Notes: generated by a model from the letters alone, not told the origin. Counted from the stretch's first letter, positions 12,801 to 24,215 are shown. The stretch: DNA of 64,000 bases from Xiphias gladius (GCF_016859285.1 NC_053422.1:13566501-13630500), one strand, 5' to 3'. Numbers and translations are program-made.

Positions 12801-14854
12801 AGTGCTTAAAAAGGTTAAGACAATGCTCAGCCGATAACATCCGTAGTTATTATTCAGGCCAATAAGACGCTGGTGAACGATCACCGTTGTTTTTACCTGA
12901 AAGGAAAGGAGTAATCTGAGGGAACCATACAGATCAGTGAAGGCACACAGCTCCTCAGGGTCAGGCTCGGGACATGACCAAGCACAGGGAAACATACTCT
13001 CCTTTAAATCTGTGAGGACGAATGTAGCAAAAAGAGGTTATATAGTATACAAAAGATGAAAATGTGTGCATATGTTGGGTGTGCGTACATACCAGGTTGG
13101 AGTGCTTTTTTTTTAATCCCCGTGCACCAGGGCCCAGCAGCTGCAACTGCACAACAAATGGGTAAGCTTTTTCAGCACCGTGTAGTTTGTTACCGTAAGC
13201 CAAACGTATTTGTTTTATCTGGTCCGAACAGCTGCTGGTAGCAGTCACTTTCCTGTTAATTTTCTTTACAATTTGGGGGATGGAGTTAATGTCAGATCTC
13301 AAGTTTCCATCCAATCTTCAACTATTTCCCACAGTACAGGCCTTATCAGTACAAATAAATATGTACTCATGCCTCAAAGTGACCAATTAATCATGTCGGT
13401 TTTTTTTTTGTCAGATTTCTCTGAAATTAAGCATCTGATAGACATGTGTCTTCTCCATACCTGGCTAATTTTTTACCTGAGGTGTACACCGATGATAGGC
13501 AAACAGAGGCCCGTGGGCCAACTCCGGCCCACCAACAAAAATATTTGGCCCCTGACAAAAGCTGATGATTTCCCTTTTATAGTTTGAATCCAAACAAAAC
13601 ATAATCTTTCATTGATTTGCAATAGGTAATAATGTATTTACAAGGCTTATGTAAATGTAAATAAATATGACCTTGTACCATGTAATAAAAATCTGATTTG
13701 TGTATCAAACTAAACTTAAATAGGTGGCAGTCGTACATGCTAATGTTGTTTTTCTGAGGCAAAAACAGGCTCAACAGTACTTAAATCAACCAAAAACGAA
13801 TGCGTGTGGATAACTTAATCAATTACATTTCAAGTCGTCGAGCGCAACACAAAGCATAAATGTGCCAAAATGAGTCACTTTTTCCGGAATGAGTATTAAA
13901 TAAGATGCGGTAACTGTTGGCACAAACTTACTGATGGGGGGAAAAAAATGCATCTGACCGCAGATGCAATCCCAAAACAAATGGTTTTATAAATCCGTTT
14001 TTATCTTAAATGCAATAAAATACTCAAAAGTTGAATGCTTTGAAGAAACACAGCGCTCACACTGATCAATGCTAAAAGGAAAGTCTAACATGGTTGAACC
14101 TCACTGCTGACTGCTGTGCACCACATTAGACACTGAACCAATTTATAATGGGACTTATTCCACAAGGCGTTGAAACGTTACACTGGCTTTTTGCCAGTAA
14201 GAAATGTCTACGTACTGGTAGTACTCTCTAAATCTGCTTTAAAATAAGGCAACTCGGTGTATCGGTGTTTGGGTGCCTTTTTCCACCCAAGAGAGATATT
14301 TACCCAATTTAAAAAAAAAAAAAAAAAAAAAATAGTGGTAGTCAAATACGTAGCTTCTTCCCTGTCGGAATAAACTTGCTCCGCTCGTACACATTTGATA
14401 GATATTTCTACCTGACACCATGGGATACCCCGCCGTCCGCTGGTCGTTTTATCCTGGAGGGGGGGGGGGGGGGGCAGCTCACCTTGTAAGAACGTGGTGA
14501 AGAGCTGAGGCTTACCGGTGCAGTTCAGACTTTGAACAGACGCTCTGGTTTCGGTCCACAGAAGCACCAAAAGCCCCCCCGCAGCCTTCAAACCACGCTG
14601 TCGTCGTTGCTTCCCCATTAGCATGACCAGCCTCAACACCTGAGGTGGTAATTCAGCAAAGACACAAACGCCTGGCTTAGCATGCTAACGCTACATATGT
14701 TACGCTAGTTAGCTTCAAACCCGATATGGCCGGTCTGTGTATTATACACAACCAAGAACCGCGTTTCACTGCCTACTAAAACAACAATTTTACACGTGTT
14801 TCTAGGTAGAATTGGTCTAATTCAAGCCATTACCTGCTGTATTTCTCGGAGCAT
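6849..14854 (-). CDS. top6bl: Probable meiotic topoisomerase VI subunit B-like protein (TOP6BL/C11orf80 family), tentative
   Basis: Eleven exons on the minus strand with matching phases: 14854-14834, 14639-14516, 13009-12897, 12395-12340, 11901-11826, 11645-11421, 10345-10222, 7852-7703, 7559-7438, 7235-7125, 6986-6849 (stop TAG 6849-6851); 419 aa. The protein starts MLREIQQVLRLVMLMGKQ, contains GSLRLLLSFQIKIHLKF, GGHPVLGARLPLSIPP, YPNLATQLTDIQ joined to VLVYSHSNVPVTGPSTFF, and LLLFLFLQHSDPF, and ends VIWMFTDTNQFL. There is no signal peptide or clear membrane segment. The strand-rich middle and helical C-terminal half would fit a TopoVI-B transducer-like fold. In that family the protein works with SPO11 to form meiotic double-strand breaks, and its C-terminus binds REC114. 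The name rests on recalled resemblance and on the neighbour pola2 (both on 11q13 in human), so the exon model is firmer than the identity. Odd points: intron 10346-11420 looks U12-type AT-AG, and intron 7236-7437 is GC-AG. A recognisable ATP-binding GHKL region is not evident. Confidence 0.55.
8740..9410. mobile_element. Dispersed repeat, copy 1 (family shared with 25080-25680)
   Basis: It lies in the 2.4-kb intron of the top6bl-like gene. The stretch is a diverged duplicate of 25080-25680 in the same orientation. Shared landmarks in order are CCTCTTTCCAGAC, GACATTTGTGGTT(C/T)T, TATGACCAAA, CATTCCCAT, TTAGTGCTAATT, and a terminal block of AACATTATACCTGC, AAACATCAGCAT and GCATTTAGCT. No coding capacity is seen. 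The family is not assigned; this is a sequence-level match between two loci. Confidence 0.75.
10346..11420 (-). other. U12-type AT-AG intron in the top6bl-like gene
   Basis: On the minus strand the exon ends GAC ATA CAA at 11421 and the intron opens ATATCCTTT (11420-11412), a perfect U12 5' splice site of the AT class. Near the 3' end lies TTCCTTGAC, one base from the U12 branch consensus TTCCTTAAC. The branch A sits about 16 nt before TTTAG and the next exon GTG TTG GTC. Phase is 0 on both sides. An AC-ending acceptor nearer the branch point would shift the frame to an early stop. Confidence 0.75.
13485..13562. mobile_element. Possible hAT-type element fragment
   Basis: A short stretch with GGCAAACAGAGGCCCGTGGG followed by CCAACTCCGGCCCACC resembles the paired GGCCC/GGGCC terminal region of hAT (Charlie-like) elements. 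It lies in intron 2 of the top6bl-like gene. Only one end is visible, so this is tentative. Confidence 0.35.
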
Positions 14855-15059
14855 TTTCAGTTTACCGACACAAAAGCGCTGAATCCGCCTTTTCGGATTT
14901 GTGTATGTTCCCCTCTGGTTTACTCGACTAAATATGATCTTCACTTAAAATCCCTGCGAAACCCTGTATCACAGCTGGCAGTGTTACTAAATCTGTGAAT
15001 CCACTGTAAACACCTTACAAATGAAGCAAGGACGGTTTGGGATGAAGTTCTGAAAACAA

Positions 15060-15846
15060 TAGGTGTACCACTACCACACTGTAAAAAAACACAAAAACAA
15101 CTCAATTACAAGTAAAATTCTTGCATTGAAAGTAAAGTGTCATTTAAATAAGAGTATAATCAAGAAGTAAAAGAACTGTAGCATACTCAATGCAGAAAAT
15201 GGCCCCTGTGAGGGTTGTATCGTTAAATTACTATGATACAATCCAATGATGCAAGCCCTATTTTATGTAAGGCTGCAACTACTGATTATTTTCCTTTGTG
15301 GAATAATCTGTTGATTAATTTCTTGATTAATTAATTGTGTTGTTTGAAAAAAAAAAAAAAAAATTAAAAAAACGAAAATAGCGGGAAATGCCGTCATTAT
15401 TACCAGTGCCAAAGTGACTCACAATGCTCCCTTTTTCCAACAAATAGTCCAAACTTCAAAATAAATACTGAATAGAAATTATTCCAAAGAAAACCAGTTA
15501 ATCCGCACATTTGTTTAACATTTTAACATGAAAAATTATCAGAGTAATTGCCAATTACCTGTCTTTCAGTAAACTAATCATTTCAGCTCTACTATTATAT
15601 ACTGTTTGGTAGTTTAATTTATAACAAAGTGCCATATTCTATAAACTCTTGATAGGTTTTTTTAATGCAAAAATATTTTTTAGTAACTAAAGTTGTCTGA
15701 TAAATGTAGTGCAGTAAAAAGTACAATAGTTCCCTCGGGTAGTATAAAGTGGCATGATAAGAAAATACTGAGGTAAAGTACAAGTAACTCAACATTGCAC
15801 TTATGTACATTTGAGTAAAGGGACTTAGCTACATTCCAGTACTGGG
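15060..15846. mobile_element. Non-autonomous inverted-repeat element relic
   Basis: The stretch holds AATTACAAGTAAAATTCTTG near the left and TACATTTGAGTAAAGGGACT near the right. It belongs to the same family as 51496-52075 and 31259-31815, built around repeated AAGTAAAGT/ACTTTACTT motifs. A secondary insert (15270-15360, GGCTGCAACTACTGATTATT) resembles another common fish interspersed repeat. No ORF of note. It lies between the top6bl-like gene and tstd1. Confidence 0.5.
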
Positions 15847-16810
15847 CAAGGAAATTTAAATGGGTAGTCTATAAATTAGGAGTAAATGACCTTAACTTGA
15901 TCATTGTAATTAGCCAGGACTTTGCAAATCAGAGTTCACGAGTCCCCAGCAAAACCAGCCAAACTCTGTAAATGTTTCTGAGCATTTAAAAGAAAACAAA
16001 AAAAAAAACAACTTAACTTATTCATTCAATTGGCCAGTTATATTTTCTGTAAATCTTATCTCAGTACATTATGGTTTAAGTGTTGTTTCAGAGCCTTGTC
16101 TACACTGCCGGGTATTTAACTTGACGGAGAATACTAAAACAAGTCTATTTATTTATTTTTTACTTTTTTTTGTCTAGAAAACGGGCAACTTTTAAGATTA
16201 TACAGTCTTGCACACCAGAATGTCTTACAATGTCCACCGGGTCAAAAAACCTTGACTGTGAAAAAATCAAAAATATCCTGCGCTCCATCAATCACTTTTA
16301 CACATTTTATATTTTTATATTTAATATACTTATATTATATATTGAGTTAACACTTTGCTTTGGGTAACCCTGTTTTGCATATATAAGCAGTACATAAACA
16401 GGTAATAAATGTTTTATGAAACACTATAATGTACTTATAAGCAGATATAAGGATATTTTTAAAGTGTTTATTAATGTACAGTATTTCATAACTGTAACTT
16501 CTCCTTTGATGATAAACAGCAGCCTACACTCATAAGTTTCCACAGGAGGAGCTACAGTTGTACATTAATAAACCCTTTTATGTACTTGAAACTATATTAT
16601 AGTGTGATATAAACCATTTATGACGTTTATATACTGATTATGAACGATAAACAGGGGCAGTTAAAGTAAAGTGTTACTGTAGATGGTAAACTCCTCTTCA
16701 TGTCATTAAACGGCCCCAAATTTGAAGAAATTACCGATGGCGTGACTTAACTAAACTTAACTAACGATTCACAAAAATATAGGTAATTCTGAGTGAATAA
16801 CATAATTCAT
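15847..16810. other. Intergenic DNA, no gene seen
   Basis: AT-rich spacer between the 5' end of the top6bl-like gene and the 3' end of tstd1. It has several tandem-like tracts rich in TATAA/TTATA around 16300-16660 but no ORF with a recognisable product and no RNA gene. Confidence 0.5.
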
Positions 16811-16816
16811 TTTATT
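16811..16816 (-). terminator. Poly(A) signal of tstd1
   Basis: AATAAA on the minus strand about 165 bp after the tstd1 stop codon at 16979, a typical distance for a short 3' UTR. Confidence 0.6.
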
Positions 16817-16978
16817 TGGATCCATTCATACATTTTAAATACAATGGCGCACTCTATGAAAACAAAACAGCATCAAAAGGTAACAAATAAAAGACCAAAA
16901 TGCTTCTCTATTTTGTCTTTCGAGCTTTCACAGTTGCTGTTTTGTATGAATATGCATGAGGCTTTCCTTCAACATGAA

Positions 16979-19232
16979 TCACTTCCCCTCTCTCTCAGAC
17001 CACTCCTTGTATCCCCCAGCATAATTACGTGCACTGTAAGACAAGACAGAGGCACAGAATAGAAGAGTCATCATTATGTAATTACTTAAAATAGTCAGGG
17101 CTATTAATGTAGAAGACTTAGACTGTCTGTTAAAAGCAAGATGGTCTGTGTGTGTAATATGTAATATGTATAGTAAACAGTAACTTATTTACTTCAAGTA
17201 TCCGAGCTCGTGGGCCCTGCCCGTGGCGACTCCCCCTCGCCTCCCCATTTGGCAGTGAAACACCAGCTCTGGGGTGTCCAACGGTGGCTTGGTTACTCTG
17301 TACTTGGCCAAGAATTCTTCTGGCTCCATCGAAAAGGCAGCTTCTACTGTATCAACTGAACGAACAGGGAGGGAGGACGAGACAAAAGCCTTTTAAGATT
17401 AAACAGATGATGGACATAAAACATTCACATCTACTGAAAAACATTCAGAACCCGGAGAACCAGACAACAGTGCACCGATGCTTATCCAACACTACAACAG
17501 TTTTAGCAAGTATACACAACAACACACGCAGGAAAACTTTAGTCTTGGTTTGTATGATAAGTGGTAACAGTGAGGGGAAAAAAGGGGAATTCAGCTTTCA
17601 GGATGAGACAATGGTACATACTGTATCAATTTAAACTGATATTCTTTTTTTTCCCTCCATGTCAAAGAATTTAAAAGAAGCTCACGTGGAACATGGACAG
17701 ATCCTGGAATACGTCCTTTCTCCACTTCTTCTTTAGTGCGGACATCAACCAGGAGGAGATCCTGGCTCTTTTCCAGAAGCGCTTTCAGATTTTCATAGGA
17801 GATTTCCTTGGTGTCTGGCAATGAAAGAGGAGACACATTAAAGGGTTTGCAAAGTTTGAGAAGCCATTGTTGAAAACTTCCATAAAACTGCACCATTCAC
17901 TTTTTTTAAAACACAGGTTAGCCGTCGAGTGATAAAACAGCCTGACACAAGATTTTATGACAAATCATCCTTTTCAAAGAAAAGCATCATGTGATGGGTT
18001 ATACGTAACTCTCTAACATGATACCTGCTTTATGGTGCGAGTCAAAAGCAAAAGGCCTGATAAATGGGGATGTACCAAATGGTAAGTGCATAGGTTTTCA
18101 CTCATGACGTGACTGCTCCACATTAAATACCCTTTACTTGTCAGTGGTATTGTAAAATGCAGTGTTTCCGTGATCAGTTAAATTCATTTCCAGTCTCAGA
18201 GGGCTACCGACTCAGTTTTTAGTGGCACAGCAATCCCAGCCTCATTTTAATTTACATAAAAAATGATCACAATGAGCTAAACACAGTGAGGTGCACAGAT
18301 TTGGAATTACAGCTGCATGTAAGTCTGGGCACCCCTGGGCAAATTACATATTTTGTGGATTGTTTGAAATGAAAAGTAATAAATTCAACCCCTGCAGCAA
18401 ACAGACATTAAACACGAGCCCGCCTTTCTTCAAATGCGAAAGCACTATTACTTTTTATTTCATGAATTTCAAAAAAATTGAAAAAATTAAACAGTAATTG
18501 TGGCATGCGCAAAAGTTTGGGCACCCTATTGAATCGACTATCAAAACTTCAGCTCCAGAGTAGTTCATCGTGAATTTTGAGGTCTGCTTCGGATAATTGT
18601 CCTGTTGAAGAAACCACTCTCTTTTCAGTTACACTTTTTTTTTTGGATTGACTGCAGGATGACATGCTGATTTTGATTTAAAAAAAAAAAAAAAAAAAAA
18701 GTCTGGGATCAGCTCCACCTTCAGGGTGCATTCCTCTCCCGAAGATTGCTCTCTCATGTGGGCAAACACACCTTCCTCTTATCAGACAGCGTACCATTGT
18801 GTGTGCGTCTCTAAACATTAGCAGTGAAGTGTGTCTTTTGCTTGGGGAACCAGGCTGCATTCCTTGAGGGTACAGCTTCTGATTTGACCTTATTAACACT
18901 TCTACTGCCTGCTGAGACACTCTGAATCTGAATCCCCTGTATAATTAACGAGGAGAACCTCAATATTCTTAAAATCACAAATTGTTTCCTCAATTATTTG
19001 TCAAATCCGGACTCGAGATAGTTGACAAAAACGAGAGACACCACAACTGTTCACACAATCTGATAATTACAATACGCCACTTTAACCGCGACTGTTGTAT
19101 TATTAAATAAACAAGTGATAGATAACACGTTTGCGGAAACTCAACCCATGATTCTTAACAAATTCAGATAAACTAGCCAAATTACTTCTCTCTCAGTGAG
19201 TGAAGTGAAAAAGACCCACCTGTGTTCGCCAT
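16979..19232 (-). CDS. tstd1: Thiosulfate:glutathione sulfurtransferase (single rhodanese domain)
   Basis: Small cytosolic rhodanese that, in the TSTD1 family, transfers sulfane sulfur from thiosulfate to glutathione in hydrogen sulfide metabolism. Four coding exons, minus strand: 19232-19220, 17814-17686, 17355-17193 and 17033-16979 (stop TGA 16979-16981); 119 aa, close to the roughly 115 aa of the human protein. The first exon encodes only MANT plus one base. The rhodanese landmarks are clear: LLLVDVRTKEEVEKGRIPGS (residues 24-43, the CH2A-type DVR motif), FHCQMGRRG with the catalytic Cys at residue 82 heading the active-site loop, and the C-terminal LGYLNARNYAGGYKEW. Phases match at all three junctions and all introns are GT-AG. 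A CCAAT box on the minus strand (about 19276-19281) lies roughly 45 bp upstream of the ATG. Intron 1 holds Tc1-like debris. Complete, with no inactivating change seen. Confidence 0.93.
18290..19000. mobile_element. Tc1/mariner-like relic inside tstd1 intron 1
   Basis: Contains two copies of a GGGCACCC-type terminal motif (AAGTCTGGGCACCCCTGGGC at 18321 and AAAAGTTTGGGCACCC at about 18511). It also has a run of about 700 bp with features of a decayed DNA transposon. The terminal motif is shared with the better-preserved element at 62774-63884. No intact reading frame remains. Confidence 0.5.
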
Positions 19233-19609
19233 TCCGCTTATTTAAGGTGGTGTGTGAACGGTACCTTCTCCGTCACATTGGTTGGTGACAAGTAATTGGC
19301 TTAGAGACCAGGGGAGGGCGGGGCTTAGCTTGAATGACTCCAGCTGTTAGCCAATTAGATTAACGTCCTGCGGTATTTTTTTTAAAAGGACTTTCAAAAT
19401 AAAGGTTGAGAAGTTGAAGTTGAATAAATACAAGCAGTTATGAGGAAGTACTCAGGATGTTTCACTTAAGTAAAAGTAGTAAATAGCACAATGTAAAAAA
19501 AAAAAAAAAAAAAGTCTTGCATTCAAAATCAAACGTATAAAAATATCAGAAGTAAAAGTACTCATTAGAGAGAATGGCACATGTCATTGATATATGAATA
19601 ATATATAAA

Positions 19610-19995
19610 GTACTGCGCAAATGTTTTAGGCTCTGAAAGTAAAGTGAGCATGTTTTCAAAAATAATCACATGAATAGTTTTTATTTATTAATCAACACCA
19701 TAAAAGTGCAGTAAACAGAAAAAAACTAAATCAAATCAATGTTTGGTGTGATTACACTGTGCCTTCAAAACAGCACCAGTTCTCCTCAGTACACTTGCAC
19801 ATAGTTTTAATAGGTACTTGGCAGGTAGATTGTTCAGACATCTTGAAGAACTTGCCAAAGTTCCTCTGTGGGTTTAGTCTGTCTCAGTGTCTTCTGTCTC
19901 TTTATGACTCTGGCTGTGTTTGGGGGTCGCTGTCATGCTGCAGAATGAATTCTGCAGCATGACAGCATGTCTCAAACTTTTGCACATTACCGTAC
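19610..19995. mobile_element. Short terminal-inverted-repeat element (internally deleted DNA transposon)
   Basis: The left end GTACTGCGCAAATGTTTTAG matches, with mismatches, the reverse complement of the right end CTTTTGCACATTACCGTAC. Inside are remnants such as TTTGGTGTGATTACACTGTG and CTTGCCAAAGTTCCTCTGTG that I recognise from a common fish DNA transposon. It ends in a 38-bp palindrome (19929-19966). The element lies between tstd1 and lrrn4cl. Confidence 0.6.
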
Positions 19996-20100
19996 ATTAA
20001 GTATATTATTGGGTTATTATTATTATTGGTGCATTAACTTGCAATTTTAATCTTGTAGCTGTCAGTAGTAGCAATTGAATCTTATATATAGTAGTTTAAT

Positions 20101-20102
<2 letters not shown>

Positions 20103-20139
<37 letters not shown>

Positions 20140-20279
20140 TATATATTATATTATGTGTGTGTGTGTATATATAGGTATATGTATATATGTATGTGTATAT
20201 ATGTATGAAAAAAATATATATATGTATATATGTATGTATGTATGTATGTTTGTATGTATGTATGTATGTATATAGATAG

Positions 20280-20338
<59 letters not shown>
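20103..20338. repeat. Compound microsatellite (TA)n / (TG)n / (TATG)n / (TA)n
   Basis: About 235 bp of alternating simple repeats: TA tract, GTGTGT, mixed GTATATAT, GTAT repeats around 20222-20270, TAGA units and a long terminal TA tract to 20338. Long ORFs reading YIYIYI through it on either strand are artefacts. Confidence 0.95.
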
Positions 20339-20339
<1 letters not shown>

Positions 20340-20715
20340 CCAACAGACTGGTGAGAAAGTTAACACCGGAATAAATGGGAGGAAAAACATTACAATTGCA
20401 GTTGCTGTCTTTGAAGGCACAATGACCAAAATGTTAGACTTTGCTTTCCACCAGAAGCATTAAAACACAAATACACTTTGGAATAACTTTTGAAAGAATG
20501 TTTTTTCATCTCTCCAGTAAAGTTTCAGAGACAGTATACCTTCTGATGGCAAGGCACATTAAAGCTGTTCTGGTGGTTTCCTGTGGCCCAGCAACTCAAC
20601 TTACATTATCATTGCTTTTCCTTTAATTTATCACCCATTTGTATGTTATAAAATGTAGGTCTATGCAAAATCTTTCCGTTGAAAACAAAAATTCAACCAA
20701 GGCATTTTACAGTTT

Positions 20716-20721
20716 TTTATT
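20716..20721 (-). terminator. Candidate poly(A) signal of lrrn4cl
   Basis: AATAAA on the minus strand about 370 bp downstream of the lrrn4cl stop. No nearer copy was noticed. Confidence 0.45.
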
Positions 20722-21088
20722 AAAATACGTTTTAGTTTATTACAAAAGTTTCACTGAGTACCTATATCCTAAAAAAACAATATTTTCAATTACATTCACT
20801 ACAATAAACTTACATTGGTTAATTCGCCAGCAAATAAACCTGTAGTTCTAACCCGGAAAATAACACAATTAACTATTTGTTAATGTTATTCTACGAACAC
20901 CACTGCTCTTCTCCCAATATTTTCATATATCCACTCCTGGAACAGGAGTGTAAACAACTTTGTGATTCTATAATGAATCACAACACAACCCCATGACTGT
21001 TTGGCTTTTGTTCATGATCACAACGCTGTGTCCTCTAATTTAGGGGTCCTGAAACTAGGATGGACTGTCCATGCTGCACTAGTCTGGA

Positions 21089-21874
21089 TTACAGAGTCCC
21101 CTCTGTGCTGTAAGAAGGGTTCCCTAGTCCATCGGTGGAGTCTTTCTTTCTCTTTTGGCACATTTTATGCTTCCATAGGATCACAGCTGTTATGATGACA
21201 AGAAGGAGGACAACTCCTCCACCTACAACCCAGGCCAACAATTTGTGGTCAAAAGATTCAGGAAGGTTATATCGCTTACAGGAGAACTCTGAGAGGGTGC
21301 TGCGTCCTGCACCGTTCACCGCCTCCACACACACCTTGGTCCCAACTTCTAAAGATCCCACCAAACCTCGTCGCAGCGCAGCTCCAAACTCCAAAGCCCC
21401 GGCACTTCCCTCAACCACCACTCTATACCCAGTAACCACAGAGAATGGAGCACACCACTGCACCTCTGCCTTCCCCCTGTTATCCCCTTCATTGACTGGC
21501 AGCAGTGCGTTGATGATTGGTGCGTGAGGAGGCTCATTAGCCCCACTGAGCCCAGGACAAAGGCACCCAGTCTGCTGTGAAAGATGGGTGCAGGGCTGCT
21601 GATTCTCTAAGCAGGGGTTATACTGGCATAATTGGGGTCGCTGGTGGAGATGGGTGATCTTCACGGGGGTCCACACTTCAGTAGTAGAGCTGTGGGTATC
21701 AAAGTAGTCGTCGTCATAGTCATCATCCGAGGCCCCACGAGTCATGAATACGATTCGTGGACGAGTGATGGGAGGGGAAGTAGAGGCAGCATGACCGAAG
21801 AGGTGGGAAGAAGGGAGTGGTGAGGCAGTTAAAAAAAGAAGAAGCACAGCTAGGTTCTTGCACAGTGACGCCAT
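21089..21874 (-). CDS. lrrn4cl: LRRN4 C-terminal-like membrane protein
   Basis: Type I single-pass membrane protein of unknown biochemical role, named for similarity to the C-terminal part of LRRN4. One uninterrupted coding exon, 261 aa. Signal peptide about residues 1-20 (hydrophobic LLLFLTASPL). An acidic tyrosine-bearing run follows at 50-59 (DDDYDDDYFD). A Cys cluster comes next (Cys 83, 88, 95, 104, 106) with the family hallmark CLCPGLSG. A fibronectin type III-like domain spans about 115-200 (AEVQWCAPFSVVTGYRVVVE, VCVEAVNGAGRS). The transmembrane helix is about 212-234, followed by a basic stop-transfer stretch (KHKMCQKRKK) and a short tail. The sequence before the ATG reads TTTCTGTCCATAG, an acceptor site, so the 5' UTR is probably interrupted; a possible donor (CAG then GTACAG) is at 22789/22788, which would make an intron of about 0.9 kb. 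Identification is by the Cys-PGLS motif plus domain order. Confidence 0.88.
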   Translation of the reverse strand: MASLCKNLAVLLLFLTASPLPSSHLFGHAASTSPPITRPRIVFMTRGASDDDYDDDYFDTHSSTTEVWTPVKITHLHQRPQLCQYNPCLENQQPCTHLSQQTGCLCPGLSGANEPPHAPIINALLPVNEGDNRGKAEVQWCAPFSVVTGYRVVVEGSAGALEFGAALRRGLVGSLEVGTKVCVEAVNGAGRSTLSEFSCKRYNLPESFDHKLLAWVVGGGVVLLLVIITAVILWKHKMCQKRKKDSTDGLGNPSYSTEGTL

Positions 21875-22789
21875 CTCTATGGACAGAAACGAAAGATCAT
21901 GAGAATGGCACCAAAAATATTGGTAATTTTAAAAATAATACAGTGACAAATAGATCACAGCACGTTTAACAGCATGTTTATCCATTCAGTCGAAGAGAAA
22001 AACAAATCTTCACGGAGTGTTTCTCAGTTGACTTTGTAGCCTATAAAAATCAAGGCTAGGTGTGCAAGGGAATTTAAAATGCAAGTTAAGCGGAATAAAG
22101 AAACTGAAATCAAGAAGCTGAGGTTATTGTAGTAGTAGTCCCTGCGTCAAAACACAGAAACCAAAATACAGAGCTTGGTTTCAATACAGGACACATATAT
22201 GCACGGCAACAAGGACCTGCAGGGGTACTAAAGATAAGAGATAGAATATATTAGATTTTAAGAATTTTTCCCCTTTTTGTTGTTAGGATTTGTCAAAGAA
22301 TAGAAAAACAAAAAAAGTTTGTTGAGAGTGGTAATAAAAGAGAATTATTGGGCCAGATCCAAGCCACTAGGATGCTATTTCACCATAGTTTACAGTTCGG
22401 AAATGTTTTTTTATATGATTGAACTTTTGCAATGTTCTGGTCTACCTCCTGTAAACAGCTCTAAATAAATAAATGCTGAGTGATGGAAAAATAAATTCCA
22501 CTATTTGGGTGACTCCATCTGCACTCCCATTTTCTCTCAGCGGCAAGCCAGTTGAGTTCTGCGTGAACCCAGAACTAAATCAAAAAATAAGTTAATTTGA
22601 GTGAAAAGACTTCAGAATACCTTTTCTCATGCCCTGAAATGCTGATTAATCTGATTACAAAATCTCTGAGAATAAACATGTAACCATTCCAGTGGTTTGC
22701 ATCTGGTTAGTACACATATCACTGTAGTGATAACGTGAAAGAGAACTAAACTACAGCACAGAAAAGTGTTCAGAACGGTTTACTGTACC

Positions 22790-24215
22790 TGTTTAATGCT
22801 GATATGCGGATATTGCAAGACTTTCTCCCTTGTTCGCAGTCTGTCTGCTCCCAACATGTGTTCTATCCCTCTTCAGTTCTCGCCGTCTTAAGTTGTTTTA
22901 CTCAGTTTCTCTCCTCCTCCTCAACACCCCCTCAGTTTCTCTGCCTCTCCCCTCCCCTCCCTTACCCCCCCCCCGTTTATAATCTCTTTTTTCACTCGTC
23001 TCCTACTCTTTCTCAACATGGCTTCCAACCAGTCACTGCTGTGTCATTTACATTTCTTTCTTTGTAATTTTTGTGAGAATGTGTGTCGGAAAAGCGGGTG
23101 TGTGTGTGTGTGTCTGTGTGCGTGCGTGCATGCGTGTAACCATCTGCCTCTGTGCTGATCAGCATGTTAATTTGCTGAGCAACAGCAGTAGGCACGCTTG
23201 TGCTTGTTGCAGTCTGTGTTTGTGTAATCTTTAGGTGTAGCTATCTGTTTTTGACTTTTTTAAAGAGCTAAAGATCCTGCATGCTCCGCAGGTGTTCGTG
23301 TGGAATGAACAGGACATAAGGTCACTTCAGTGTGTGTTTACGTGTCCCTTTGAGAGTGGTGGGTGAAGAATGCATGGATGTGTATTTATTAGAGACCCCC
23401 TCCACCTCTTGTAGCCACCATTTTGACAAGCTGGAGGGGAACAATAAAGGCTCTTTCTTTTCTCCTCCTTTTATGGGGTAAAGCTGGCAAGGTTGGCAAG
23501 TTCTTTCTTATTCCAAGTACCCGCATTGAACAGATGGGAGGAAAATTACCGGGGCAGGAACCTCCATGTTTTTACAGCTCTGCAACCCAAAGGATCACAC
23601 AAACAAAATCTAGGCTGCCTCTGCTTTTCCTTAGGACACAAATGCCATAATTTAAATTGGAGTTGAGCTGGCATATAATCTGTTTTTTGTTAAGTGCATG
23701 TGCGTATACAAGGAATCTTTTTGGAAGCTTTCTCACCAAGTAGTAAGGAGCAAAAACAACAACATAAAGCAAAGTGGGATTGTGAGAGGTTGCACTTGCT
23801 TATACAAATCAACGTTTTATGTTCAGATAAAGGCCAAAAGATTCAATAATATGATTATAAGATAAGGGCTTAGTGCAAAGGAACAATAAATTATTGAGAG
23901 ATGAATAAACAGTGAAGAGAGACTTAAATGTACAGCCACTTAAACTGTACAGCAGGGAGTTTTATGTACTAACAGCGACTGCGAGAAAATGTGGTTTTCA
24001 GATTTATGTACATTGTGTGTACAGTTGAGTTTATGAATGAATATATTGAATATATTGTACAGATGTATTGTACAGATTAAGACTGAATGTCTTAATCATA
24101 TATGTGCATATCAGAAATAGTACGTCACACACAAAAACTCTGCTCTAGATCCACTCAGCTGTAGTGGATAGCTGATTGGGAGCCGGGGTTTTGATAACAC
24201 CTGTAATACAGACCC
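22790..24215. other. Upstream region of lrrn4cl, no further gene seen
   Basis: Includes a possible first non-coding exon of lrrn4cl ending at 22789, a pyrimidine-rich stretch at 22880-22980, and a (TG)n microsatellite near 23095-23135. No other coding region could be supported. Confidence 0.4.

Noticed and set aside
20075-20463. Overlapping ORFs of repeating YIYI/YVCM residues on both strands
   Set aside because: Translation of TA/TATG microsatellite; no protein.
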